A DNA stretch of 64,000 nucleotides from CALXOJ01 sp034120015. Its GTDB lineage: Bacteria; Spirochaetota; Spirochaetia; JAFGXN01. The stretch spans positions 1 through 64,000 of the forward strand of contig JAXEIF010000024.1 of assembly GCA_034120015.1 (NCBI GenBank). Reading direction: 5' to 3'. Under the pieces are notes generated by a model. That model did not search any database. It saw only the letters and a list, made by a program, of their open reading frames with translations, and was not told the origin of the DNA. Each line of letters begins with the position of its first letter. Within the stretch, counting starts at the first letter, position 1. Below are positions 34,386-44,208 of the stretch, in pieces. Made by a program: the position numbers and the translations under genes.

Positions 34386-35774
34386 TTATTGTTTATAATA
34401 AGGGCAATCCAGAACAATCGTATCATTATTGGGAGTTACCCTCACATAATCGACATCCATGTGCGCAGAAAAGCCGTCTAAAGCGCCCCCGGGATACCCG
34501 TCACTTGCCCGACCGACCCCCATATTCATGATAATATAAAAAGCAGATTCTTCCGTAAAAGGATACCATGCCGGATCATTCATATTCTTATTAAAAGTTC
34601 GCGTGTGCTTTCCGTCCAGATACCAGAAAAGACCGTCTTTTGTCCATTCCATGGCAAAAACATGCCAATTTTCCCAATCTTTGTAACTGCCGATCGAACT
34701 TCTCTCACCTTTAGCGTTAACATAAACATGATCTCCCGCATATAATGGGGCAGGAGATGTTTTTTCCGAATGCACTGTCTGCGATATCTGTGTATTACGC
34801 CGAACATGTTCCATGACGTCGATTTCTCCGCCCAAAGGCCATGTTAAACCATCGGGTCGGCCGCTTTTTTGAGGCATTAACCACAGCGCCGGGAAATGCC
34901 CCTGATTGTTATTTTCTTTGAGACGTGCCCGAAATTCGATTTTTCCATATGTGAAATAAAAAAGATCCTTCGAATGAACAGCACTTCCTTTGGACTTCTC
35001 ATCTTTATTTTTTGACCCCTTAAAACGAATAAAAGTCGTATTATCTGTATCTTTCAGAAATTCAACCATCGACCAATCTTCAACCAAAGCATTATTCCAG
35101 GCAGAGCCTGCCGGACCGGGATTTTTCCAGCGGGTCGAATTCGGACCGTCTGTCGTACCGGTTTCGTTAAAATCGTCCCAAAACAGCAAAGAACGATCCT
35201 GATACGAGGCAACCGTTTCTTTTACATTTCCGTTTGTAACGGTTAAATGAAATACACAGTCTGCACCGGGAGAAACTTTAATGCTTCCGCGATTATCGGT
35301 AATTATTCCCGATATACCCTCCTCTGTTTCGAGTGTCAAAACGGCCTCTGCAGGTATTGGTGCGACATCCCAAATAAAATCTGCGGTTAAATCGTAAACG
35401 TTCGCTTGAGTAAATCTGCCATCTACTGACGATACTGTGTGCGTAATTATTTTTTCATTTTTCTGACTGTTTTGACCATACCCTGTCAACTTAAAAACGT
35501 ATGATTTTCCTTTTTCCAAATTATCAAAAAAGGCAGTCTGCTCTCCCGGTTTTATTTTCTGCTCACGTACCGTAATTCCACCGGATGATGCTTCTATTCC
35601 TATTTCGATCAACCCGGGCGCTGCCGGATCACGCCATGATAAAACAACTTTTCCGTCTTGCTGACCGACAGAGATTTGAGAAACACTCCAGTCCGCGGTT
35701 TCGACCGGTTGGGAATCCGGACCGGGACATGACACCACAAAAATATTGAATAATAATATAAATATTTTTTTCAT
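34386..35774 (-). CDS. GH16 lipoprotein (copy 2)
   Basis: Paralogue of copy 1, 462 residues. The signal ends FVVSC followed by PGP, then an Fn3-like domain, a short linker domain, and a GH16 domain with EIDVMEH. The catalytic half is nearly collinear with copy 1, while the N-terminal half has diverged, which points to a tandem duplication with faster change in the accessory part. The gene starts 19 nt from copy 1 and is in the same unit. Confidence 0.9.
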   Translation of the reverse strand: MKKIFILLFNIFVVSCPGPDSQPVETADWSVSQISVGQQDGKVVLSWRDPAAPGLIEIGIEASSGGITVREQKIKPGEQTAFFDNLEKGKSYVFKLTGYGQNSQKNEKIITHTVSSVDGRFTQANVYDLTADFIWDVAPIPAEAVLTLETEEGISGIITDNRGSIKVSPGADCVFHLTVTNGNVKETVASYQDRSLLFWDDFNETGTTDGPNSTRWKNPGPAGSAWNNALVEDWSMVEFLKDTDNTTFIRFKGSKNKDEKSKGSAVHSKDLFYFTYGKIEFRARLKENNNQGHFPALWLMPQKSGRPDGLTWPLGGEIDVMEHVRRNTQISQTVHSEKTSPAPLYAGDHVYVNAKGERSSIGSYKDWENWHVFAMEWTKDGLFWYLDGKHTRTFNKNMNDPAWYPFTEESAFYIIMNMGVGRASDGYPGGALDGFSAHMDVDYVRVTPNNDTIVLDCPYYKQ

Positions 35775-35849
35775 CTTTCTCTTTAATTTATACCGGAAGC
35801 TTAAACCGGAATTTTCATTATTTCCGAGAACAACCGGATAACTGCATAT

Positions 35850-37463
35850 TCATTTCCGGGAATTTATTTTTGCACGTCGTTCTTTTTCCAATTTGTAATA
35901 AGGACAGTCATGAACAATGGAATACTGGTTCGGTTCGACTTTTACATAATCGACATCAAACCAGGACTCAAAGCCTTTTGTGGCGGCACCCGGCATTCCA
36001 CCGTTTTTTGACGTCCCTACCCCCATGTTCATAATAATATAAAAAGCCGCCTCTTTCGTAAATGGAAATTGATTTACATTCTCGCTGTACCCGATTGATT
36101 TTGTTTTATGCCCGTTTATATAGTACTGTAACCCGTTGGGAGTCCATTCCAAACCAAATGTATTCCAATTTTGCCACTCTTTCAATGATCCGTTATTATT
36201 TATTACATGGTATGTGGGCGCATAATAATTTCCGGAGGCATCCCATGTAGTCGGATTACCGGCACCACTGCTGTTTGCCGTAAAATGAGTCTGCCATACC
36301 AGGCCAGGGGTATGATAAACATGTTCATAAATATCAATTTCTCCGCCTCTCGGCCATTCCAATCCGTTTTCGATTGCATTATTGAATTGCGGCATAAGCC
36401 AAAGTGCAGGGAAATGCCCTTTGTTATCCCTATCGCCCCCCTTTGAAATACGGGCTCGAAATTCTATTTTACCGAAAGTGAAATAAAACCAGTCCCGGGA
36501 TTGAACAGCACTCCCTTTTGCATCTCTCCAGTTATCGGTCTTTTGTTCTCCCTTAAAGCGAATGTAATCTGTGCCGTCCGTATCCGCACCGAATTCAATC
36601 ATTGACCAGTCTCGTGCCAAAGCATGACACCATACCGAAAATCCGTGTATGCTGTCTTCGAACGCCCGCTCCACCGCTCCTTCTGCTTTGTATTCGGCAT
36701 TCTGATAATAGTTGACGTCCAAAGTCGGATTATCCCACGCTGTTCGCCGAGGAGCATTCCCTTCATCACTGATTGCAGGATTTGAATACCTTGAATAAAG
36801 TGCTGTCCTCGGTTCACTGATTATGTCTGCTCCCGAAAAATCTTCGTAAAACAGCATTGTCTTTCCATTTCCCGATGCATTTGCAACCACCATGGAATCG
36901 TCTTTTGCTTTTATAGTATAAGGATATTCTTTTCCCGGATCCAACTCTATTGTCACCGTACCGGAACCGTAAGGAATTTCTACAGTCTTGTCACCGACAG
37001 AAACCTCTACCGTTTTATATTGACCTTCACCTGTTATTATCCATTCGAAATCCGCATACAAATCCTTAAAATCCGCTTTTAAAATTTTGCAGTTTAATGC
37101 TGTTACCTGATGAGCCACAGACTGAGGTTCTTCAAGTAATTTTTCCTTTCCCCCATATGGATTTAAATAAAAAATATACGTTTCTCCTATTTTCAGATTC
37201 GATACGGTAAACTGCTGAACCCCTTTCTTAATTTTTGTTTCGTTTGATTTCTGTTTGTCTGACAATTTTGCATAAGAAATTCCGACTTCCGTAAAGCGTA
37301 CCGATTGAGGATCTGTCCATTTTAATAAAACGGCTCCGTCTTCCTGTCCAATCGAAATATTGGTCAAAACTCTCTCTTCTGATTCTTCCGGTAATTCAAC
37401 CGAAGGGGGAGGGCACGAAATTAACAATAAAGTCATTAAGGTTAAAATACAGTTTTTTTTCAT
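35850..37463 (-). CDS. GH16 lipoprotein (copy 3)
   Basis: A 537-residue paralogue. The signal ends LLISC followed by PPP; the Fn3-like domain (residues ~35-125) is close to copy 1. The GH16 domain carries EIDIYEH and an insertion of about 50 residues near its start (around LDVNYYQNAEYKAEGAVERA), so its active-site cleft probably differs. I choose the ATG at 37463, 6 nt after GGAG; an ATG 6 nt earlier abuts the GGAG. Same operon direction as the other two copies. Confidence 0.88.
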   Translation of the reverse strand: MKKNCILTLMTLLLISCPPPSVELPEESEERVLTNISIGQEDGAVLLKWTDPQSVRFTEVGISYAKLSDKQKSNETKIKKGVQQFTVSNLKIGETYIFYLNPYGGKEKLLEEPQSVAHQVTALNCKILKADFKDLYADFEWIITGEGQYKTVEVSVGDKTVEIPYGSGTVTIELDPGKEYPYTIKAKDDSMVVANASGNGKTMLFYEDFSGADIISEPRTALYSRYSNPAISDEGNAPRRTAWDNPTLDVNYYQNAEYKAEGAVERAFEDSIHGFSVWCHALARDWSMIEFGADTDGTDYIRFKGEQKTDNWRDAKGSAVQSRDWFYFTFGKIEFRARISKGGDRDNKGHFPALWLMPQFNNAIENGLEWPRGGEIDIYEHVYHTPGLVWQTHFTANSSGAGNPTTWDASGNYYAPTYHVINNNGSLKEWQNWNTFGLEWTPNGLQYYINGHKTKSIGYSENVNQFPFTKEAAFYIIMNMGVGTSKNGGMPGAATKGFESWFDVDYVKVEPNQYSIVHDCPYYKLEKERRAKINSRK

Positions 37464-37527
37464 TTTCATCTCCTTTTGTTAGAATTATTTTAAATAATAT
37501 ATCGAAAATCAATTCATAATACTTCTC

Positions 37528-39255
37528 TTAATTGTTTTCTTTTGGTTTGTATACAGCTACCTGTTTGATTCTCAATGTACTGATCTCCTGCGCCTCTACA
37601 TAAATTCTGAATGTGAATGTATTGGCATTACCGTTATTCAGTTTCGCCGGGCTTTCGATACACCACTGACCCGTATTGTTCAAAACAAACGAATATTTTT
37701 GGCCGTTATAAAAGAAAACAGATGTTCCCAACTTAATTTCATGATTAAATTGATACCCGACAGAAAAATCCTGTCCGGAAACAACAGTATAGGACTCCGC
37801 TGCTGCATCTGCTCCGTATTCAAACCGCCTCCCGTCTGTTCTTCTGAAAAAGCGTATTTTATCGTTTGTCCCTTCATTGAACCAGATACTGACCGCTCCC
37901 TCTCCGACCGAATAATTCATCTTTGTCTCAAGAATCCATCCTTTCATTGTGTCCGAATCACCCAGATTCATGTTCTTAATGGTCAAATCTGTTGTCTGAT
38001 TATCTGTACGTCCCTGTTCACTATTAAAATTAATAACAGCCCCTTCTGCCGTTAGTTGTATTTCCTCATAAAAGCCGTTGGTTACTTCCGCATCGGAAGA
38101 GAAATCCTTTTTGACAAAAACCGGTGTATACCTTTGCCCGTCCCTCATAATATCGCCTGCTGCCAAAACAGTCAAATTAATGGACTTGCTTACCTGTCTG
38201 TCAGCTGTATTCGTTACGGTAAGCGTCAGGCGATAATTCCCGTCACTTTCAATATTCGGTTTTAACGTTAATATGTACATTTCATTTATATTTGTCTCTG
38301 TCAGAGGAGTAAATTCAGAGACAAAAATTTCGGTTGCGGAAACATCCGTATAATCAGTATTATTGTCCGTTCTTGCCAAAGTAAAAACAGCTGTTTTATA
38401 TCCTGCAACAGGATTTTCCGAAGAATCGGTTTTTATATTTGACATATCCAAATAAAGTATATCGCCCTGAGTATAACCGGGCATCGTATTGGTTAAAACA
38501 AAATCCGCTACGGGATCTCCCGGAACCGTTACAACAAATTCGACCGATTTCTCAGCAGTGGAAAGCGTTTCATCAGTTGCCGAGTTGACAATTGTCAAAG
38601 TCAGACGATACTTACCGTTACAGGCTGTATCTGATACTGTTAACGTCTGTTCATTGTTCAGGTTTTCCGATGTCAGCTCCGGAAGATTGCCAAACACACT
38701 ATTTCCGGCAGGAATCCATGTTCCGGTTTCTTCCTGTTGCTCTACCATAAAGACAGCAGAAACCAGTTTCAGACGGTTCAGGCTGTCAACCATAACATCT
38801 TTCATATCTATTACAACGGAATCACCTGCCGAAACAATTTTATTCTCCGGAGAAACCCAATAAAATTCGGGAACCGGAGATCCTTGGGCGTAGATCTGAA
38901 ACCATTCGCTTTTTGAAACCGTTACCATTCCCTGTGACGCAAGTGAAAAAACTGCTTTAAAAATTCCCGGTTGTTCCATTACCTTTTTCATTGCATATTT
39001 ATTTTTACCTGCTTTCAAAGTCACTTCTTGCAAATCAGATAATTTATTTCCGACTGAATCCTGTAATTCAACCGTTAACTGCGCATCCGTTGTGCTCTCA
39101 TATTGAGCCGCAAATGTAAATTCATCTCCCGTAAACCCGAACGAAGGAGAAACTGAAACCGCATTGATTTCCATCACCCGACTTTCTCCTTCAGGGGGAG
39201 GACAGGCTGCCAATAAGACACAAATCAGGCCAGAAAACATCAATTTTCTAAACAT
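37528..39255 (-). CDS. Glycan-locus lipoprotein without catalytic domain
   Basis: A 575-residue lipoprotein (LLAAC then PPP). Its N-terminal domain (VSVSPSFGFTGDEF), the following PKD/Ig-like repeats (NLPELTSENLNN and its second copy) and the C-terminal ~170 residues all match regions of the 1033-residue GH16 protein encoded just upstream, but no GH16 domain lies between. It ends VAVYKPKENN where the large protein ends IVFYKPVTE. It is therefore likely a surface glycan-binding protein. No catalytic motif is seen. Confidence 0.75.
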   Translation of the reverse strand: MFRKLMFSGLICVLLAACPPPEGESRVMEINAVSVSPSFGFTGDEFTFAAQYESTTDAQLTVELQDSVGNKLSDLQEVTLKAGKNKYAMKKVMEQPGIFKAVFSLASQGMVTVSKSEWFQIYAQGSPVPEFYWVSPENKIVSAGDSVVIDMKDVMVDSLNRLKLVSAVFMVEQQEETGTWIPAGNSVFGNLPELTSENLNNEQTLTVSDTACNGKYRLTLTIVNSATDETLSTAEKSVEFVVTVPGDPVADFVLTNTMPGYTQGDILYLDMSNIKTDSSENPVAGYKTAVFTLARTDNNTDYTDVSATEIFVSEFTPLTETNINEMYILTLKPNIESDGNYRLTLTVTNTADRQVSKSINLTVLAAGDIMRDGQRYTPVFVKKDFSSDAEVTNGFYEEIQLTAEGAVINFNSEQGRTDNQTTDLTIKNMNLGDSDTMKGWILETKMNYSVGEGAVSIWFNEGTNDKIRFFRRTDGRRFEYGADAAAESYTVVSGQDFSVGYQFNHEIKLGTSVFFYNGQKYSFVLNNTGQWCIESPAKLNNGNANTFTFRIYVEAQEISTLRIKQVAVYKPKENN

Positions 39256-39352
39256 AACAACTCCTTTTTGAGTTTAGAACAGGTTATTATTATATAATAA
39301 CAAAAAAGAATATGATATTTTTTTAACAAAAATTTATTTTTATAATCAAGGC

Positions 39353-39380
39353 AAAAAGCGTCCCTTTCGGGACGCTTTTT
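39353..39380 (-). terminator. Terminator of sulfatase-GH16 unit
   Basis: Perfect 12-bp stem AAAAAGCGTCCC / GGGACGCTTTTT with a 4-nt loop, 14 nt beyond the large GH16 gene. It separates that unit from the one starting at 39255. Confidence 0.9.
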
Positions 39381-39394
39381 CTTTTTTTGTCAAT

Positions 39395-42300
39395 CTACTC
39401 CGTTACCGGTTTGTAAAAAACGATTTTTTTAAGGGTAAGAGTACCGGGGTCGGATGTCGGATTTTCACCCGTACCAGACCCTATTTTCTCTCTATTAAAA
39501 ACAAATTGAAACCTACCTTCGATTATATTAGGCGCTTTGTTTATAGCAGTGGAGTTCGTCATTTGAACTGTTTTACTGACTCCGTTAAAAAAGAATTGTG
39601 CCGTTTCTCCCTGTACTGTACCATTAATTAAATAACCTAAAACCTCATCTTTGTTTGCCTGTAATGTATATTGAGAATTGTTGTCAGCCGAATTGGGTCC
39701 TGCTCGAAAGGCCGTACCGGCTCCGATGGATCCTTCGAAAGTATTTCTGAGCAGCCAAAATGATCTGTCTGCCCCGTTTGTAATTGCAATAATAGAACGA
39801 ACAGCAGATGTATCAGAGTAATTAATCGTCATTTCAACCAGACAATTATTGGCGCTGTTTTCCGGTACATTGGCTATAGTCATTATATCACTTTGCGTTC
39901 CGTCAGGCTGCAGACTGTTCACCGTAATCACCGGCTGAGCGTCATCACTCCATGCTTCTGCCGTTTTACTTGTAAATGTCACATCAGAATTGGTATTGCT
40001 AAAATCCTCTACTGTTTTTACCGGTTTGTAAATGACATTATTCCGACGAACGTAAGTATCCGGATAAACGGTAATCTGCAAAGATGCGGTAACAGTTTTA
40101 TTTCCTTTCGTTGTATAAGTAAACGTAACTGTTTCGGCTGTTTCCGTATCGCCGGTATTTTCAGGCAGCGTTAATGTTTTGGTGGTCATATCATAACTGC
40201 CCTTATCAACATTTACAGCTGATACAACCGCATCGGTAGGAGTGAGCGTTTCGGTAACGGCAACTGCCTCACCGCCGAAACCGGAAGCGGGATCGGCACT
40301 TAAACTAACCGATGTCAGTTCCGGAGCAGCCGCATTTTGAGTAAACACCGGTGTAATTGTTACTTTTTCTCCGTACTGCTGCGTTGCGAAATCAAAATAC
40401 TGCGGCATTTGATCCGTTACTTCCAGATAATAACGTCCTTCGCCTTCCTCTGTCAGATCGGCAGAACCGCCGGACCAGGTTGCTTTAACCGATTCGGCCA
40501 AATACCCGGAAGCGGGGGTGACATTCACATAAATTTTATTCCCGACCGAAGCGATATCGGCCCATGCCGCCTGATCGTTGTCTTTCACTTCCCGGTCAAA
40601 CGAAATTGTGCCGTTTTCGATATCCTGCGCCAACACGGCCTGAGATACCGGAATTTGGTAAACAGCGAAATAATCGATGTAATATTTGTCTTCCGTACCG
40701 GTTGCCGGTCGCCCGCCACTATAATTATACCCCAGTTCCGTTGTAAATTTAAACCCCTGTTTCCAACGGGTTATTAAAGGCACATTGTTTTTCGGACTCC
40801 GATCCCCTACAGAGTAACCGTCCGCAAATGTAAAGTCTTTTTTGAAACTGGCAATACGACGGGGTGTTTCACCGTGATAACCGTAATAAACAACCTCTTC
40901 CGGACTCCAGTAAATACCCAAAGTATACCAGTCCGAATTCAGATCAACATCTCCGTGTTTTTTCGTCGGCTGACTCCAGAATCTTCCGGATGAGCGATTC
41001 CAAAAATGTGTCGTTACATCCAAATTTGTATTTGTAATCGCTTCCATAGCATCGAATTCGTACCACAACGGACTGTCTGCGTCGGAATCATAGCTCCAGA
41101 AAGCATCCCAGTGATTCTGATCTTTTCTGTCTGTTCTGACCCGGGTTTCGATATATCCGAAAACAATATTTTTTTTCAAATGGATTCCGCCGGAAATCCA
41201 TTTTTCTCCGGCCGTATTGTTTCCGTTTGACTGATCCTGGCCCGGGTAATAAGGCGTACTGTCCGTACTCTCTCCGGGCCTTGTTCCCCATTCCCTGGTA
41301 AACATGGTAAAAACGGATCTTCCATCCAGCTCCGTCATTTCCAGAGCCTCGGGACGCCAATAAAAACGTTTGACCTTGTCTGTCTGCGAAATATATCCTT
41401 CGGAACGCCAGTTTTTCAGCACTTCGGCCTTATTATTAAAGTTTTCGGCCCAAAGCAGCGATAACGCTTTACCATCGACGGTTTTTGTATTTTCAACCTT
41501 ATACTGCTTTGTTCCGTTAAACGTAATGCCGGCACTCTTGTCACTCTGTGCTGCGGACGTTGCCGTAATTGTTACGGCGTCCGTTGTTTTAATCGTAATT
41601 TCCCATTTTGTACTTGTCGCCGTCGCTTCGGCTTCCACGGGAACGACCGTATATTTGGTATCGTCCTGAGACCATGTCACCGAGATATCCGACGGATTCT
41701 CTCCTCCAATCCCCGTAAAATTAAGGGTAACTGTAACCGTATCATTGAGAACCTGTCCGCTAAAAGAATTCGGTGTTGCCGATATGGATTCGATTCCCTT
41801 ATAGTCGGTTATTTTGAATTCGACAGTCCGGCTGTCTTTTTTGCCGGCTGTATTTTCGATTTCCAAAACAATACGAAAATTTCCGATCTCTGTTAAAGTC
41901 AGTTCAAAATCCGTATTCAGATTGTCGGCTGTCAGATTCGGAAATGTAAACCCGTCGAAAGATTCCCATGTACCGTTATTGTCTTTGTATGCCGAAAAAG
42001 CGGCAGATTTTAACGCATATGTATCGGCACCCGTTCCCGCGACATCGGCACAAACAGCACCCATTCCTACTGTAATTGTTGCATTCTGATAAACACCGGT
42101 TGTCGGCCATTTAAAGGCAGCGGACGGAATTCCGCCTTCTTTTACCTCAAATTCGGCTGTTTTGCTTTGCGGTTCGACACCCTCGGCTGCCAAAATGAAA
42201 ACCGCCTTCATTTTTCCGACAGCATCGATTTTTGAAGTAATCGTTTTGCTCTTTTCGCCTGCTTTAACGGTGTCCGCCAATTTTTTTACGGTTTTTCCTG

Positions 42301-42496
42301 CCGCATCCCGAACCTCTACACTTAACGAGGCTTCTGTCGTCACCGAAACCGCTGCCGTAAATTTAAAATTTTCTGTTGTGTTAAATCCCGTCGCCGGAGA
42401 AACGGAAACCTCTCCCAACGAAATTGTCCCTGATTCCGAAGTCGGGGGACATCCCAATAAGAATACAGAAATCAAAAACAAAATCACTCTTTTCAT
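39395..42496 (-). CDS. Large multidomain GH16 lipoprotein
   Basis: A 1033-residue protein: lipobox FLLGC followed by PPT, an N-terminal beta domain (VSVSPATGFNTTENF), a PKD-like repeat, an Ig-like domain, a GH16 domain with catalytic EFDAMEA (ExDxxE) preceded by DQNHWDAFWSYDSD, then more Ig-like repeats and a C-terminal ~170-residue domain. The GH16 part is distant from the three smaller copies and closer in look to agarase/carrageenase/porphyranase-type members. The ATG at 42496 has AAGGAG 7 nt upstream; an ATG 18 nt earlier lacks this. It follows the sulfatase by 26 nt. Confidence 0.88.
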   Translation of the reverse strand: MKRVILFLISVFLLGCPPTSESGTISLGEVSVSPATGFNTTENFKFTAAVSVTTEASLSVEVRDAAGKTVKKLADTVKAGEKSKTITSKIDAVGKMKAVFILAAEGVEPQSKTAEFEVKEGGIPSAAFKWPTTGVYQNATITVGMGAVCADVAGTGADTYALKSAAFSAYKDNNGTWESFDGFTFPNLTADNLNTDFELTLTEIGNFRIVLEIENTAGKKDSRTVEFKITDYKGIESISATPNSFSGQVLNDTVTVTLNFTGIGGENPSDISVTWSQDDTKYTVVPVEAEATATSTKWEITIKTTDAVTITATSAAQSDKSAGITFNGTKQYKVENTKTVDGKALSLLWAENFNNKAEVLKNWRSEGYISQTDKVKRFYWRPEALEMTELDGRSVFTMFTREWGTRPGESTDSTPYYPGQDQSNGNNTAGEKWISGGIHLKKNIVFGYIETRVRTDRKDQNHWDAFWSYDSDADSPLWYEFDAMEAITNTNLDVTTHFWNRSSGRFWSQPTKKHGDVDLNSDWYTLGIYWSPEEVVYYGYHGETPRRIASFKKDFTFADGYSVGDRSPKNNVPLITRWKQGFKFTTELGYNYSGGRPATGTEDKYYIDYFAVYQIPVSQAVLAQDIENGTISFDREVKDNDQAAWADIASVGNKIYVNVTPASGYLAESVKATWSGGSADLTEEGEGRYYLEVTDQMPQYFDFATQQYGEKVTITPVFTQNAAAPELTSVSLSADPASGFGGEAVAVTETLTPTDAVVSAVNVDKGSYDMTTKTLTLPENTGDTETAETVTFTYTTKGNKTVTASLQITVYPDTYVRRNNVIYKPVKTVEDFSNTNSDVTFTSKTAEAWSDDAQPVITVNSLQPDGTQSDIMTIANVPENSANNCLVEMTINYSDTSAVRSIIAITNGADRSFWLLRNTFEGSIGAGTAFRAGPNSADNNSQYTLQANKDEVLGYLINGTVQGETAQFFFNGVSKTVQMTNSTAINKAPNIIEGRFQFVFNREKIGSGTGENPTSDPGTLTLKKIVFYKPVTE

Positions 42497-42522
42497 CTCT
42501 CTTCTCCTTAACATTTAAAAAT

Positions 42523-44154
42523 TTATAAAGCCGCTCCGGTTGTATCACCGTACTGACTTCTCAACGATTTTAATTTCTCTTTCAGAGAATTTTTTAATTC
42601 TTCCGATGCAGTGTTATAAATATTTGTGCTTTCATCCGGATCATTCTGCAGATCGTACAGTTCCCAGGCATCGGTGGCATAATCTTCATAAAAACGAATC
42701 AGTTTGTACCGACCGTCAAAAACACCGTAGTGTGCCGGGCACCAGTGTTCCTTCTCATATTTTCTCGATTCGGTAAAATGATAATAAAGGGCATCGCGCC
42801 AGGTAACCGGTTTTTCTCCTTTTAGCCACGGTAAGAAACTCTGCCCCTGAATTTTATCTTTTTCGGAGGCCTTGATTCCCGCTACTTCCAAAAAGGTCGG
42901 GGCAAAATCGATATTCTGTGTAAGCGCGTCCACCTGTGTTCCGGCCGGTATCACACCCGGCAGGCGGGCAATAAACGGCATGGAGAACGATTCTTTGTAC
43001 ATCCACCGTTTATCGAAGAATCCTTTTTCTCCGAGAAAGAACCCCTGATCGGAACTGTAAACAACCAAGGTATTGTTGCTTAATCCCTGCTGATCGAGGA
43101 AATCAAGCAAACGCCCGATATTCTCATCCAGAGCTTTTACGGTCCGCAGGTAATCGCGGATATATCTCTGATATTTCCATATGGCCTGGTCTCTGCCCGT
43201 AGGATTAGCGGTAAAAAATGCCTGATTTTCTTTTTCGTATGAGGCCCAATATTTTTCCCGGTCTGCCTCACTTAACCGGTTCTGTTCGTATGTAACACCG
43301 GGGTCGTTGGCATTATCGGTTACGGTATACATGTTCAGATAATTGGACGGGACTTCTTCCGGACGCAGTTTCATATCCCATCCCGGAAACATGTGCCCGT
43401 CAACCCGCATACGGGCATCCTGAACATACGACGGCAATGAACCGAATTGTGAGCTGTCTTTAAAATCAGCAGGCAGAGGCCATGTGACACCGTTATACAA
43501 GTCCAACTGATCCATTCTCGGCTGCCAGTTGCGGTGCGGTGCTTTATATTGACACATCAGCAGAAACGGTTTGTTTTTCTTTTTGGCATCTTTGAGCCAG
43601 TCCATCGACAAATCGGTAATAATATCGGTACTGTAGCCGTTGATCGTTTCTTTTCCGCCGTTTTTATCGGAAGAACGGAATTCCGGATTGTAATAAAAAC
43701 CCTGTCCGTAAAGCACTTTATAATCATCAAATCCGGCATTCTGCGGATTGACGGTATCACCCAAATGCCATTTTCCGATAATTCCGGTATGATATCCTTC
43801 TTCCTGCAATGCCCGTGCAAATGTAAACTGGTTGGGATTAAAAGCACCGCCGTTATTGGAATAACCGTTGGCATGACTGTGCTTTCCGGTCAGAACAGCC
43901 GCCCGGCTCGGTCCGCTGATTGAATTACAGCAGGTGTTGTTGAGCAAAATGGCCCCTTCTTTTGCCAGACGGTCAATATTCGGTGTTTCAAACCCGGCAG
44001 ATTTGAAAAAATCGGAATATGCGGTAATGGCATTCAAAGCATGATCGTCCGTAAAAATAAATAAGATATTGGTTTTATCTCCCAATTTCGGACCGCAACC
44101 GGAAAGCACCGACAATCCGGCAGCACCGATACAATACGTTAAATGTCGATTCAT
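42523..44154 (-). CDS. Type-I sulfatase lipoprotein, Ser-type
   Basis: A 543-residue lipoprotein (LSGC, Cys20). The formylglycine site is Ser80 in SGPSRAAVLTG, with Ser rather than Cys, which requires an anaerobic-type maturase. Metal-binding FIFTDDHA and catalytic GKWHLGD lie on either side; SSDQGFFLGEKGFFDKRWMY resembles GlcNAc-6-sulfatase and related glycan exosulfatases. It is 53 residues of spacer from nothing else of note; the next gene on the strand is the large GH16 protein, 26 nt away. Confidence 0.9.
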   Translation of the reverse strand: MNRHLTYCIGAAGLSVLSGCGPKLGDKTNILFIFTDDHALNAITAYSDFFKSAGFETPNIDRLAKEGAILLNNTCCNSISGPSRAAVLTGKHSHANGYSNNGGAFNPNQFTFARALQEEGYHTGIIGKWHLGDTVNPQNAGFDDYKVLYGQGFYYNPEFRSSDKNGGKETINGYSTDIITDLSMDWLKDAKKKNKPFLLMCQYKAPHRNWQPRMDQLDLYNGVTWPLPADFKDSSQFGSLPSYVQDARMRVDGHMFPGWDMKLRPEEVPSNYLNMYTVTDNANDPGVTYEQNRLSEADREKYWASYEKENQAFFTANPTGRDQAIWKYQRYIRDYLRTVKALDENIGRLLDFLDQQGLSNNTLVVYSSDQGFFLGEKGFFDKRWMYKESFSMPFIARLPGVIPAGTQVDALTQNIDFAPTFLEVAGIKASEKDKIQGQSFLPWLKGEKPVTWRDALYYHFTESRKYEKEHWCPAHYGVFDGRYKLIRFYEDYATDAWELYDLQNDPDESTNIYNTASEELKNSLKEKLKSLRSQYGDTTGAAL

Positions 44155-44208
44155 ATAAAACTCCTTTCACTTAATAATAACACGATATTTATAAAAACGC
44201 AAAAAAAT

